From contig NZ_CP159834.1 in NCBI RefSeq assembly GCF_047730165.1, forward strand, positions 1,550,001 through 1,614,000: a DNA stretch of 64,000 nt, in the 5' to 3' direction. Both the position numbers and the translations under genes were made by a program. Source of the stretch: Patiriisocius sp047730165 (GTDB lineage Bacteria > Bacteroidota > Bacteroidia > Flavobacteriales > Flavobacteriaceae). Below are positions 17,644-26,908 of the stretch, piece after piece; the first letter of the stretch is position 1, and each line of letters opens with the position of its first letter. A model generated the notes under the pieces. That model saw only the letters and a program-made list of their open reading frames with translations. It did no database searches and was not told the origin of the DNA.

Positions 17644-17990
17644 CTATCTACGCCATTTACTTTCTCATTGGCTTGAGCAATAGTTTGCTCGTACGCAAAG
17701 TCTGTAGTATTGCGAAGTCCTCTTAAAATGTATTGTGCTTTGCTCTTCTTGCAGAAATTAGCGGTTAGCCCCGAGTAGTCAGCAACCGAAACTTTTGCTT
17801 GGTCACTAAAAGCCTTAGAAAGCTTTTCCTTTCTTTCTTCTAAGGTCCACATACTTTTTTTTGATGCATTTGTACCTATGGCTACAATGATCTCATCAAA
17901 TAGCGGCAATGCTCTTTTTATGATGTCTACGTGCCCTAAGGTAATAGGGTCGAATGAGCCTGGGAATACTGCGATCTTCTTTGTAGCCAT
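17544..17990 (-). CDS. coaD: Pantetheine-phosphate adenylyltransferase
   Basis: A 148-residue nucleotidyltransferase that transfers AMP from ATP to 4'-phosphopantetheine, giving dephospho-CoA, the penultimate step of CoA synthesis. The nucleotide-binding motif (FPGSFDPITLGH, His20), the mid-protein YILRGLRNTTDFAYE and the late SSSIVRD motif are all present. The gene lies 98 bases downstream of the ABC-F gene on the minus strand. Its last roughly 100 bases are part of the local tandem duplication. Confidence 0.96.
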   Translation of the reverse strand: MATKKIAVFPGSFDPITLGHVDIIKRALPLFDEIIVAIGTNASKKSMWTLEERKEKLSKAFSDQAKVSVADYSGLTANFCKKSKAQYILRGLRNTTDFAYEQTIAQANEKVNGVDSVFLICSPEFSHISSSIVRDIARHDGDYSSLTP

Positions 17991-18088
17991 GCGTTGCGTG
18001 TTTATGTATAGTAAATATACGGAATTTTGAGAGTTCTTGTAATAGGCTGGTATTAAATGCTAGCATATTTCCGAAGTAAAAGAATTAC

Positions 18089-19954
18089 CTACGCTTCAAT
18101 CTTCTCAGACAACTCAAACCAGCGCATTTCTTTGTCTTCCAGCTTATCTATTATTTCTTGGAGCTTTATAGACTGCTTATTAATCTCATCGCCCACCCAA
18201 TTTTCTGTAGCAAATTTGGCCTGGAGTGCTTCTTTTTCACGTTCTAGTTTTGGGATGTCTTTTTCTAAGCGATTGTATTCTTTTTGGTCCTTGTAGGAGA
18301 GTTTTGCTTTTTCCCCTTGATTCTTCCAGTTTTTCTTGTTCTCTGAAGGTGCTTCTAAGGCTTTTTCTGAGGGTTGACTGTCCTCATAGGTTCTGAAGTC
18401 GCTGTAGTTGCCTGGAAAGTCTTGAATCTCACCTTGGCCTTTAAAGACAAATAAGTGATCTACGATCTTGTCCATAAAATAACGGTCGTGAGACACCACA
18501 ATCAAGCAGCCAGGGAAATCTAACAAGAAGCTTTCTAACACATTTAAAGTTACAATGTCTAGGTCATTAGTAGGTTCATCCAGGATCAAGAAATTAGGAT
18601 TTTGAATCAACACTGTGCATAAGTAAAGTCTCTTGCGTTCTCCACCACTTAGCTTATCTACAAAATCATATTGCTTTTTTCCTTCAAACATAAACCGTTC
18701 AAGTAATTGACTTGCAGAGATCATCCTGCCTTTTTTTAAGGGGATAAAATCACCGTACTCTCGTACCACATCAATTACTTTTTGACCTTGTTTGATTTCG
18801 ATACCTTTTTGAGTATAATATCCAAATTTCACCGTATCACCAATCACTACTTTACCACCGTCTGGTTGCAATTTACCGGTCATTATATTCAAGAAAGTAG
18901 ATTTCCCTGTGCCATTTTTACCAATGATACCTACACGCTCCCCTTTTATAAAGTTGTATTCAAACTGCGTGAATAATTCAATATCTCCAAAAGATTTTGA
19001 AATCTTATGTAGCTCAACAACCTTGGTTCCTAGACGCTCCATATTGAGTTCTAGTTCCATAGTGTTGTCATTGCGACGTTGATGCGCTCTGGCCTTGATC
19101 TCCCCAAAATCATCAATTCGTGATTTACTTTTAGTAGTACGTGCTTTAGGCTGACGGCGCATCCAGTCTAATTCTTTTTTGTACAGCTGCTTTGCCTTGC
19201 CAGTTTCTGTAGTTTCTGCCTCTATTCGAGATTCTCTTTTTTCTAAGTAATAGCTGTAGTTTCCTTTGTAGCTGTAGAGTTTTCCTTCATCTAGCTCTAC
19301 AATCTCATTACAGACACGTTCTAAGAAATACCGATCGTGCGTCACCATAAAGAGGGTGAAGTTTTCTTTTGCAAATAACTCTTCTAACCATTCTATCATC
19401 TCCAGATCAAGATGGTTGGTTGGTTCATCCATTACCAGTAAATCTGGCTTTGTTAATAAAGCATTTGCTAAAGCGATCCGTTTTTTCTGACCTCCACTTA
19501 AATTGGAGATTTTTTGAGATAGATCATCTAATTTTAGCTTCGATAGAATTTGTTTGTATTTTGTTTCAAAATCCCACGCATTATTGGCGTCCATCGCGTC
19601 AAAAGCTGCTTGGTAAGCATCAGTGTCATCTGGATGCAATATGGCCTTCTCGTAGCGCGCAATAACTCCTAGGATGGGGTTGTCTGCATCAAGTATCGTT
19701 TGCTCTATTGTTAATGCAGGATTCAAGTTAGGTTCTTGCGATAAGAAAGCAACAGTCAGGTTTTTCCTAAACACTACATTACCCTCATCTGGGCTGTCTG
19801 CGCCAGAAAGGATGTTTAAAAGCGAGGTTTTACCCGTACCATTTTTTGCTACAAAGCCTATTTTTTGACCTTCATTAATACCAAAGGAGATCCCGTTAAA
19901 AAGGATGCGTTCGCCATATGATTTGGCTATGTTTTCTACAGAAAGGAAATTCAC
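18089..19954 (-). CDS. ABC-F family ATPase (Uup-like)
   Basis: A protein of about 621 residues with two fused ATP-binding cassettes and no membrane segment, as in ABC-F proteins that act on ribosomes or DNA intermediates. Cassette 1 has KNGTGKTS, LSGGQKKR and DEPTNHLD; its Walker A begins with Ala instead of Gly. Cassette 2 has GKNGTGKST, LSGGERKR and DEPTNDLD. A charged coiled-coil tail (about residues 545-621) resembles Uup. I place the start at the GTG at 19954, giving MNFLSVENI as in relatives; a TTG at 19972 would add six residues. It diverges from the polysaccharide locus. Confidence 0.88.
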   Translation of the reverse strand: MNFLSVENIAKSYGERILFNGISFGINEGQKIGFVAKNGTGKTSLLNILSGADSPDEGNVVFRKNLTVAFLSQEPNLNPALTIEQTILDADNPILGVIARYEKAILHPDDTDAYQAAFDAMDANNAWDFETKYKQILSKLKLDDLSQKISNLSGGQKKRIALANALLTKPDLLVMDEPTNHLDLEMIEWLEELFAKENFTLFMVTHDRYFLERVCNEIVELDEGKLYSYKGNYSYYLEKRESRIEAETTETGKAKQLYKKELDWMRRQPKARTTKSKSRIDDFGEIKARAHQRRNDNTMELELNMERLGTKVVELHKISKSFGDIELFTQFEYNFIKGERVGIIGKNGTGKSTFLNIMTGKLQPDGGKVVIGDTVKFGYYTQKGIEIKQGQKVIDVVREYGDFIPLKKGRMISASQLLERFMFEGKKQYDFVDKLSGGERKRLYLCTVLIQNPNFLILDEPTNDLDIVTLNVLESFLLDFPGCLIVVSHDRYFMDKIVDHLFVFKGQGEIQDFPGNYSDFRTYEDSQPSEKALEAPSENKKNWKNQGEKAKLSYKDQKEYNRLEKDIPKLEREKEALQAKFATENWVGDEINKQSIKLQEIIDKLEDKEMRWFELSEKIEA

Positions 19955-20031
19955 AGATTCAATTTTTTGCAAAATAAGTTGATTTTACTCACTTGGAGCT
20001 TGTTTTTATTTTATTATTAAGTGGCAAGCCT

Positions 20032-20039
20032 TATATTTG
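20032..20039 (+). promoter_or_regulatory. Probable -7 element for the polysaccharide locus
   Basis: TATATTTG matches the Bacteroidota -7 consensus TAnnTTTG and ends 27 bases before the export-lipoprotein start. I found no good -33 TTTG at the expected spacing, so the site is only likely. Many genes downstream are packed closely enough to be read from here. Confidence 0.5.
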
Positions 20040-20066
20040 TGAAGAACAACCCCTCCAACGCAGTCT

Positions 20067-20861
20067 ATGAGATTTAGATTCCTAGTCATTGTGCTAGTTT
20101 TAGTGGTCAGCGCCACCTCGTGCATTTCTACAAAACAACTTACCTATCTTCAGGAACTAGAGGGAGCATCCTCGGGTAACTTGATTCCTATTCGTAAAGT
20201 AAACGAGCAATACAGGCTACAGACACACGATTTATTGAGTATCCGCATAAAGGCGACAGACCAAGGTAAGGTGGGTATTTTTAATCCAGTAAGCGATGGT
20301 GTATTAAACGCCACCGGAGAAGAAAAGCTTTATAATGATGGTTTTGTGGTAGATATCCACGGAAATATTAGAATACCGACACTTGGCAATCTAAAAGTCA
20401 TTGGTTTAACAGTTGAAGAAGTGAGAATAAAGCTAGAAGAAGCTTTGTTAAGAGAGTATTTAAACGAGACTTCAGGGTTATTTGTGACTGTGAAGTTAGC
20501 CGGAATTAGATATACCATTAATGGAGAAATAGGAAGTCCTGGTTCAAAAATTATTCCTAGAAATCAACTCACCATAATGGAAGCCATTGCTAACAGCGGT
20601 GATATTTCAATTACCGGTGATAGAAGAGATGTGGTGATAATAAGACAATATCCATTGGGACAAAAAGTGCATCATATAGATTTGACTACGATAGAAGCCA
20701 TGAACTCGCCCTATTATTATGTACAACCTAATGATTTGATTTTGATCAATCCATTACCTCAAAAATCTTTGGGATCTGGTACAACGGGTTTACAATCTTT
20801 AACTACTATTATTAGTGTTGCCACTGCCTTAGTAACCACAATTTTACTTTTAACGCGTTAA
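20067..20861 (+). CDS. Polysaccharide export outer-membrane lipoprotein (OPX/Wza family)
   Basis: A 264-residue lipoprotein with lipidation at Cys19 (VVSATSC). The poly_export domain (about 45-140; YRLQTHDLLSIRIKATDQ, then IRIPTLGNLKVIGLTVEEV) is followed by an SLBB-like segment (about 145-230; YTINGEIGSPG, then QLTIMEAIANSGDISITGDR) and a C-terminal hydrophobic stretch. OPX proteins form the outer-membrane export channel, paired with a PCP/tyrosine kinase, which here is the next gene (one-base overlap). At 264 residues it is shorter than enterobacterial Wza, as is usual in Bacteroidota. Confidence 0.93.
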   Translation: MRFRFLVIVLVLVVSATSCISTKQLTYLQELEGASSGNLIPIRKVNEQYRLQTHDLLSIRIKATDQGKVGIFNPVSDGVLNATGEEKLYNDGFVVDIHGNIRIPTLGNLKVIGLTVEEVRIKLEEALLREYLNETSGLFVTVKLAGIRYTINGEIGSPGSKIIPRNQLTIMEAIANSGDISITGDRRDVVIIRQYPLGQKVHHIDLTTIEAMNSPYYYVQPNDLILINPLPQKSLGSGTTGLQSLTTIISVATALVTTILLLTR

Positions 20862-23317
20862 TGATGGGAGAACAGTTTGATCTAAAAGATACCAATGCCG
20901 TTTTTGATGTAAAAGCTTTCTTATTTAAGCTACTTCGCTTTTGGCCTTTGTTTTTGGTGGTTTTAGGTATTGCCTTGGCGATAGCTCATTACATAAATGT
21001 ACGCAAGTTGCCTGTATATACGATGAGTAATATGATCTCTATTAAAGATGATCAAAACCCTTTTTTTACCGCAAATACCAGTTTGACTTTTAATTGGGGC
21101 GGTACTACAGATAAGGTAAATACTGCTATTATTACATTAAAATCGCGCTCACATAATGAGAAGGTAGTTGAAAGACTGCAGTTTTATATTAATTATAGTA
21201 TGGATGGTGATTACCAGCGAGAGGACGCTTTTGGGAAGGTCCCTTTTGTTTTTGAGGCTGCGAAAGCGGTGCCGCAGATGGTGAATAATACGTTTACAAT
21301 CACTTTTAAAGATCAAGAAACGTTTGTATTAGCTGCTCCTTTTTCTGGTGGAAATATGAAGATGCAAAACTATACTTCTAAAGGTTTCACTGCAGTGCCA
21401 GCTCCAGGTGAAGCTTTTACTCAAGAATACACGATAGGGGCACCTATAGATTTACCCTTTTTAAAAGGAGTTATTTACGGCACACCAGATAATGCTGTGC
21501 GAGTTGGGATTCCTTATTATGTGAGTTTATCAGAATTTGATAATGCCGTTAAACAATATCTTGGTGTAAATGTGTCGCCAGATTCTCCGGGTTCTTCCGT
21601 ATTACGATTGCGAATGAACGGTACTAATAAAAACAAATTAGTAACCTATCTTAATTCATCTGTAAAAGTACTGAGCGATGTTGTATTAGAAAGGAAAAAC
21701 CTCTTTGCCACAAAAACAATACAATTTATTGACAGTAGTTTAAGTACTAAAGCCATAGAGTTAAAAGGTGTAGAATCTGAATTAAATAATTATAAAAATC
21801 GCAATGCTATTTTTGATCTAGATAAAGAAGGGTCTGAAGCGAATTCAAAATTATCGAGCTTAGAAAATAGTAAAGCAAATATTGATCAGCAGCTAAGTTA
21901 TTTTGATGTCTTAGAGCGCTATTTAGAGGGTCGAAATGATTACAGCGAGGTGCCAGCACCTTCTGTAGCAGGAATTTCTGAAGCAAGCATCGTCTCTGGC
22001 GTAGGCAGAATTGTGAGTCTGGCAGAAGAGCGTCAAAAACTGTCATATACGTTTAAAGAAAGTGCTCCTGTCTTTGCAGATATAGATAGACAGATCAATG
22101 CTGTAAAGCAAATCTTATTTGAAAACATTAGATCATCTAAGAGTCTTCTTAATTCAGAAATAAAAGAAATTCTCATTGACATAAGAACGTATGAGTCTGA
22201 AATTAGAAGACTGCCTAAAGAACAGCAAGATTTATTAAAAATAGAACGCCGTTATAACCTAAGTCAAGGTTCTTATAATATCTTTTTAGCAAAACAAAGT
22301 GAGGCGCGCTTGGTGAAAGCAGCAAATGTGAGTGATGTGCTAGTGATCGATTCTGCTAAGGATACGGGCGGGAACCAGATAGGGCCAGACACAAAGCTCA
22401 ATTATATGTTGGCTTTGTTTTTTGGGCTTTTAATTCCATTTGTATTCGTACTAATCTTGGCGTTTTTTGATAATAAGATTACGAGCACAAAAGATATTGA
22501 ACGACAATCAAGAATTCCTATCTTGGGTGTAATAGGTAAAAGCAGTCTTGAAAACGGGCTTGTGGTACTAAGAAGACCGAAGTCTGCCATTTCAGAATCT
22601 TTTAGAGCTATACGTTCTAGTTTGCAGTTTATGTATAAGAAACAGGGTGTCACTGGAGCTAAGACTGTTTTACTTACGTCTTCTGTCAGTGGAGAGGGAA
22701 AAACATTTACTTCCATAAATATCGCTTCTGTCTTTGCTTTGAGTGGCAAGAAAACAGTTTTGGTGGGGCTTGATTTAAGAAAGCCAAAGATTTTTGGAGA
22801 TTTTGCAATAAAAAATTCAAAAGGAGTGGTCAACTATTTGATAAACGATGCCACCCTAGAAGAGATAACCCAAGGCACGGAAATCCCATCGTTAGACGTT
22901 ATTACTTCCGGTCCTATACCGCCTAATCCATCAGAGTTATTAATGGGTGATGGAATGGAGCGTTTTATGGCGGAACTTAAAGAAAAATACGATTACATTA
23001 TTTTAGATTCTCCCCCATTAGGGCTTGTTTCTGATGCACTGGAGCTTGCCCGATATGCTGATGCTACGGTGTATTTGATTCGTCAAAATTATACTAAAAA
23101 GGGGATGCTAAGTGTTATTAACCAAAAATATAAGAAAGGGGAAATAGAAAATGTGAGCTTCGTTCTAAACTTCTATGATGTAAAAGGAACCTATGGCTAT
23201 GGTTACGGTTATGGCTATGATTATGGCTCTTATGGGGCTGGATATCATGAGAATGAGGAGAAGCCAAGCGGGATATTGAAACGTTTTAGGGAAAAGAAAA
23301 AAAACAAATTAAATTAA
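20861..23317 (+). CDS. Polysaccharide co-polymerase with fused tyrosine autokinase (Wzc-like)
   Basis: An 818-residue inner-membrane protein. A first membrane segment (about 25-45) leads into a Wzz-type periplasmic domain with coiled coils (about 280-460). A second membrane segment (about 513-536) precedes a cytoplasmic BY-kinase domain. Kinase motifs are Walker A SSVSGEGKT (about 606), Walker A' VLVGLDLRKPK (about 635) and Walker B YIILDSPPLG (about 710). The tail has a Tyr cluster (GTYGYGYGYGYDYGSYG) that is the expected autophosphorylation site. It controls chain length and export together with the upstream OPX lipoprotein. No matching Wzb phosphatase is present in the window. Confidence 0.94.
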   Translation: MMGEQFDLKDTNAVFDVKAFLFKLLRFWPLFLVVLGIALAIAHYINVRKLPVYTMSNMISIKDDQNPFFTANTSLTFNWGGTTDKVNTAIITLKSRSHNEKVVERLQFYINYSMDGDYQREDAFGKVPFVFEAAKAVPQMVNNTFTITFKDQETFVLAAPFSGGNMKMQNYTSKGFTAVPAPGEAFTQEYTIGAPIDLPFLKGVIYGTPDNAVRVGIPYYVSLSEFDNAVKQYLGVNVSPDSPGSSVLRLRMNGTNKNKLVTYLNSSVKVLSDVVLERKNLFATKTIQFIDSSLSTKAIELKGVESELNNYKNRNAIFDLDKEGSEANSKLSSLENSKANIDQQLSYFDVLERYLEGRNDYSEVPAPSVAGISEASIVSGVGRIVSLAEERQKLSYTFKESAPVFADIDRQINAVKQILFENIRSSKSLLNSEIKEILIDIRTYESEIRRLPKEQQDLLKIERRYNLSQGSYNIFLAKQSEARLVKAANVSDVLVIDSAKDTGGNQIGPDTKLNYMLALFFGLLIPFVFVLILAFFDNKITSTKDIERQSRIPILGVIGKSSLENGLVVLRRPKSAISESFRAIRSSLQFMYKKQGVTGAKTVLLTSSVSGEGKTFTSINIASVFALSGKKTVLVGLDLRKPKIFGDFAIKNSKGVVNYLINDATLEEITQGTEIPSLDVITSGPIPPNPSELLMGDGMERFMAELKEKYDYIILDSPPLGLVSDALELARYADATVYLIRQNYTKKGMLSVINQKYKKGEIENVSFVLNFYDVKGTYGYGYGYGYDYGSYGAGYHENEEKPSGILKRFREKKKNKLN

Positions 23318-23350
23318 ATAAATGTCTGTTATAGGATATATATATATATT

Positions 23351-24634
23351 ATGAAGAAAAATCCAACAATTGCAATTATTGGCCTAGGGTATGTAGGACT
23401 TCCACTAGCGGTAGCTTTTGCCGAGAAGTATAAGGTAATTGGTTTTGATATTAATAAAAAACGGATTGAAGATTTAAACGCCGGTAAAGATTTTACGCTA
23501 GAGGTGTCTAATGACGAACTCGCTTCGGCCCTTCATATTTCCGAAGATAAAGGGATGCTAATTACAGATGACGCGAGTGCAATGGAAGAGGCTACTGTAT
23601 ATATTGTCACCGTACCTACGCCAACGAATAAATATAACCAACCTGTGCTCATACCTTTAGAAAAGGCAAGTGAAACGATCGGTGGTTTATTGAAAAAGGA
23701 TGATGTAGTTATTTATGAATCTACTGTCTATCCTGGGGTTACAGAAGATATCTGTGTGCCTATATTAGAAAAAGTGTCTGGGCTAACTTTTAATAAAGAT
23801 TTTTATGCAGGCTACTCACCAGAAAGAATTAATCCAGGAGATAAGGAGCATACGGTGACTAAAATACTGAAAGTGACTTCTGGTTCTACAAAAGAAGCTG
23901 CAATCTATGTGGACGATTTGTATGCGTCTATTATTGCGGCTGGAACACATCTTGCCCCATCTATTAAAGTGGCAGAAGCAGCAAAAGTGATCGAAAACTC
24001 GCAACGTGATATTAATATTGCTTTTGTAAACGAACTTTCAAAAATATTTAGATTACTCGATATCAATACAAACGATGTACTAGAAGCTGCGGCGACTAAG
24101 TGGAATTTTATAAAATTTACTCCGGGGTTAGTTGGCGGTCATTGTATTGGGGTTGATCCTTATTATCTAGCACAAAAAGCGATAGAACAAGGGTATAATC
24201 CAGAGATTATACTTGCAGGAAGGCGTATGAATGATGGAATGGGTGCATATGTCGCGCAAGAAACGATTAAGTTAATGATCCAGAAAGATGCTAAGGTTAA
24301 AAACAGCAACATCCTATTGCTAGGAGTTACCTTTAAAGAAAACTGTCCAGATATACGCAACAGTAAAGTGATCGATGTTTATAGCGAGTTTAAAAAATAC
24401 AACCTCAATATTGACGTTTATGACCCATGGGCAAATGCCGCAGAGGTAAAACACGAGTTTGATATTGAACTTTGTGACGAAGCTTCTTTAAAAACAAATT
24501 ATGACGCGGTGGTATTGACGGTATCTCACGATAAATTTAAGAATTTTGATCTAGACAAACACACCAGCAACCCTGCAGTTGTTTTTGATGTAAAATCATT
24601 TTTCCCAACTAATAAAACAGACGGAACGCTATAA
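23351..24634 (+). CDS. UDP-N-acetylhexosamine 6-dehydrogenase (TviB/WbpO-like)
   Basis: A 427-residue NAD-dependent nucleotide-sugar dehydrogenase that oxidises C6 of a UDP-HexNAc to the uronic acid. The Rossmann motif GLGYVGLP is at residues 10-17. The catalytic Cys is Cys265 in GGHCIGVDPYYLA. The C-terminal UDP-binding domain contains GVTFKENCPDIRNSKV. The sequence resembles the TviB/WbpO branch (UDP-GlcNAc or UDP-GalNAc) more than UDP-glucose dehydrogenases, but substrate choice is inferred. It overlaps the epimerase gene by one base (TAATG). The product would supply an acidic sugar. Confidence 0.9.
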   Translation: MKKNPTIAIIGLGYVGLPLAVAFAEKYKVIGFDINKKRIEDLNAGKDFTLEVSNDELASALHISEDKGMLITDDASAMEEATVYIVTVPTPTNKYNQPVLIPLEKASETIGGLLKKDDVVIYESTVYPGVTEDICVPILEKVSGLTFNKDFYAGYSPERINPGDKEHTVTKILKVTSGSTKEAAIYVDDLYASIIAAGTHLAPSIKVAEAAKVIENSQRDINIAFVNELSKIFRLLDINTNDVLEAAATKWNFIKFTPGLVGGHCIGVDPYYLAQKAIEQGYNPEIILAGRRMNDGMGAYVAQETIKLMIQKDAKVKNSNILLLGVTFKENCPDIRNSKVIDVYSEFKKYNLNIDVYDPWANAAEVKHEFDIELCDEASLKTNYDAVVLTVSHDKFKNFDLDKHTSNPAVVFDVKSFFPTNKTDGTL

Positions 24635-25611
24635 TGTTTGAACACACTTATCATACTACAGGATTAAATAAACTTAGCTTTCTGGTTACAGGAGGTGCAG
24701 GATTTATTGGGTCTAACATCGTAGGCTATTTATTAAAATACGGAGCTAAAAAAGTACGGGTACTCGATAATCTTGCCACAGGATCTATGGATAGCCTTTA
24801 TGAATATATGGAACATCCTGCCTTCGAGTTTATGGAGGGTGATATACGGAATATAGAAGATTGTAAACGTGCTATGGTGTCCATAGATTACGTGAGTCAT
24901 CAAGCTGCTCTAGGCTCTGTACCGCGATCGATTAATGATCCCGTGCTTTCTAACGATGTAAACGTAGGCGGGTTTTTAAATATGCTAGTAGCACAAAATG
25001 AAAGCGACACTGTGAAGAAAATGGTGTATGCTGCCTCTAGTTCTACCTATGGTGACAGTCCATCGCTACCCAAAGTAGAGGATGTGATAGGGAAACCTTT
25101 ATCACCGTATGCGGTTACAAAATTAGTAAATGAACTATACGCAGATGTCTTCTATAAAACCTACGGAACAAAAACAGTAGGCCTGCGTTATTTTAACGTT
25201 TTTGGGCCTAAGCAAAGCCCGACAGGGGCGTATGCTGCGGTAATCCCATTGTTTATGCAATCGCTGCTAGATGAAAAAGCACCAACCATGCATGGGGATG
25301 GGGAGCAAACGCGTGATTTTACCTATGTAGAGAATGCTGTGCAGGCGAATGTGCGTGGTATGCTATCTGGTGATGAAGCAAATAATGAAGTAGTAAATAT
25401 TGCCTACGGAAATCGTATTAGCCTTAATACCTTATGGAGCGATCTAAAAGAGGTTTCAGGAATTGAGTTACAGGCATTGTATGGACCTCCTAGAAGAGGG
25501 GATGTACGAGATTCTTTAGCAAATATTGAGAAGGCTAAAAAATTAATAGGATATGATCCACAATTTTCTGTAGCAGAAGGATTGAAGGTAACTTGGGAGT
25601 ATTTTAAATAA
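24634..25611 (+). CDS. UDP-N-acetylhexosamine(uronate) 4-epimerase (TviC/WbpP-like)
   Basis: A 325-residue extended short-chain dehydrogenase. It has the NAD motif GGAGFIGS near the N-terminus, the catalytic pair Tyr159/Lys163 (PYAVTK) and family landmarks (HQAALGSVPRSI, RYFNVFGPKQSP, DGEQTRDFTYVEN). Members of this group invert C4 of UDP-GlcNAc or its uronic acid, and the pairing with the upstream dehydrogenase mirrors the tviBC and wbpO/wbpP pairs. Together the two would make UDP-GalNAcA-type precursors. A relic gene follows only 8 bases after its stop. Confidence 0.9.
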   Translation: MFEHTYHTTGLNKLSFLVTGGAGFIGSNIVGYLLKYGAKKVRVLDNLATGSMDSLYEYMEHPAFEFMEGDIRNIEDCKRAMVSIDYVSHQAALGSVPRSINDPVLSNDVNVGGFLNMLVAQNESDTVKKMVYAASSSTYGDSPSLPKVEDVIGKPLSPYAVTKLVNELYADVFYKTYGTKTVGLRYFNVFGPKQSPTGAYAAVIPLFMQSLLDEKAPTMHGDGEQTRDFTYVENAVQANVRGMLSGDEANNEVVNIAYGNRISLNTLWSDLKEVSGIELQALYGPPRRGDVRDSLANIEKAKKLIGYDPQFSVAEGLKVTWEYFK

Positions 25612-25619
25612 AGTATCCT

Positions 25620-25667
25620 ATGCTTTTTAACTCGATAGATTTTGCGATATTTCTTCCTATTGCATAA
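25620..25667 (+). pseudogene. Relic 5' end of an MBOAT O-acyltransferase gene
   Basis: An ATG 8 bases after the epimerase stop opens a 15-codon frame reading MLFNSIDFAIFLPIA and then TAA. That peptide is the characteristic start of MBOAT/AlgI-like membrane O-acyltransferases, which commonly decorate polysaccharides. Nothing of the remaining roughly 450 codons is present. A deletion seems to have removed an acyltransferase gene and left its first codons. It could in principle be translated, but as a meaningless short peptide. Confidence 0.7.
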
Positions 25668-26057
25668 AGATAAACCCTGCACTGCAAGACTTCTTATAGC
25701 TTTCGTAGCCGAGTGCAAGCCTAAAGCCATTGCATTGGTTTTGGTGTATACTCCAGGGTGTGTAGAAGGCAAACTGTATTAAGAACAGAACGGAAATACT
25801 AACATTTTATAAAGCATAAGCGCCTAAGAAAGTGTGCTATTTCTAACTTACTTTGGCTACGCTATTTGTTTTTTTTAAAGAGTATTCTTTACTATGTTTC
25901 ACATCTTTATACAAACAGTACTACGTTGTTTTTAGCAAGCTTTTAGGAAGATATCGCCACTTTTAATAACCTCTGAATAACTTAAGGTTTAGGAATAGAA
26001 TAGATTGTTTAATTGCAGTATTTTAGTAGTAACAAAGACACCTGCCCAAACCATAGT
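25668..26057. other. Gene-free stretch after the MBOAT relic
   Basis: About 390 bases without a credible gene. The first 115 bases carry an open plus-strand stretch ending KAIALVLVYTPGCVEGKLY before a TAA at about 25780. It has no start codon of note and I cannot assign it. The rest is AT-rich with stops in all frames. I found no good TAnnTTTG promoter; the nearest is TATGTTTC at 25893-25900. No hairpin terminator, tRNA or insertion-sequence end was recognised. Confidence 0.5.
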
Positions 26058-26906
26058 ATGTCCTTACCAATCAAAGTATACCAAAGAGAGAATAACCATA
26101 ATCTATTTAAGCTTCTAAAAGAGAGTTTAAGTGATATGGGATCTTCTTTTTTCTTGGCAAAGCAACTAGCTACAAGAGATATAAAAGCACAATACAGACA
26201 GAGCTATTTAGGAATCCTCTGGGCGTTTATTACGCCTTTAGCAATAGGGCTGGTTTGGATATTTTTAAACAAATCTGGAACCGTAGCTATCTCTGATACA
26301 GGAATGCCTTATCCTGTTTTTGTGTTTACGGGTACCATCATTTGGTCTATTATTGTAGAGTCTATTAACTCTCCTATAACTACTACTAATGGCGCAAGAG
26401 GTATTTTAAGTAAAATCAACTTTCCAAAAGAGGCGTTGCTAGTAAGCGGAGTCTTGAAATTGTTGTTTAATAGCATTATAAAAATAGTATTGCTCTTAGC
26501 CTTCTTGCTATTTTTTGGAGTATCCTATCAGTGGTCTTTACTTTATTTTCCGTTTATCTTAGTAGGTGGTGTTTTTTTTGGGACCGTTTGTGGGCTTTTT
26601 ATTACACCTATCGGGATGTTGTATAGTGATGTGGCGCGAATCATTTCACTTGGTCTACGCTTTGTCATGTATGCTGCACCCGTAGTATATGCAGTGCCTA
26701 AAGAAATAGGGTTTTTTAGAAATGTAATGATGTGGAACCCTATCACACCAATCATAACAACGGCGCGTGATACTATTGTAGGAGCAGAGTTTACCATGTT
26801 ACCTTATTTTTTGATTGTACTTGCGGTTTGTATCCCATTATTTATGTTAGGATTGGTTTTTTATAGAGTGTCTATACCCATCATTGTAGAACGTTTAAGC
26901 GCATAG
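26058..26906 (+). CDS. ABC-2 type polysaccharide exporter, permease (Wzm-like)
   Basis: About 282 residues from the ATG at 26058; an upstream in-frame TTG at 26013 would add 15 unlikely residues. The N-terminal interface segment (LAKQLATRDIKAQYRQSYLGILWAFITPL) precedes about six membrane spans, as in Wzm/KpsM/TagG-type permeases. With the ATPase encoded two bases downstream it would carry a lipid-linked glycan across the inner membrane. Its presence in a locus that also encodes a Wzc-like kinase and a Wzy-like polymerase is notable. Confidence 0.92.
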   Translation: MSLPIKVYQRENNHNLFKLLKESLSDMGSSFFLAKQLATRDIKAQYRQSYLGILWAFITPLAIGLVWIFLNKSGTVAISDTGMPYPVFVFTGTIIWSIIVESINSPITTTNGARGILSKINFPKEALLVSGVLKLLFNSIIKIVLLLAFLLFFGVSYQWSLLYFPFILVGGVFFGTVCGLFITPIGMLYSDVARIISLGLRFVMYAAPVVYAVPKEIGFFRNVMMWNPITPIITTARDTIVGAEFTMLPYFLIVLAVCIPLFMLGLVFYRVSIPIIVERLSA

Positions 26907-26908
26907 CC

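Noticed and set aside
23323..23350. AT-rich run (TATATATATATAT) before the UDP-sugar dehydrogenase gene as a promoter
   Set aside because: It does not match TAnnTTTG with a -33 element, and the gene lies within a continuous operon.
25404..25772. Minus-strand open frame of 122 codons across the epimerase end and the MBOAT relic
   Set aside because: Half of it is antisense to the conserved epimerase, and the remainder has no recognisable motif.
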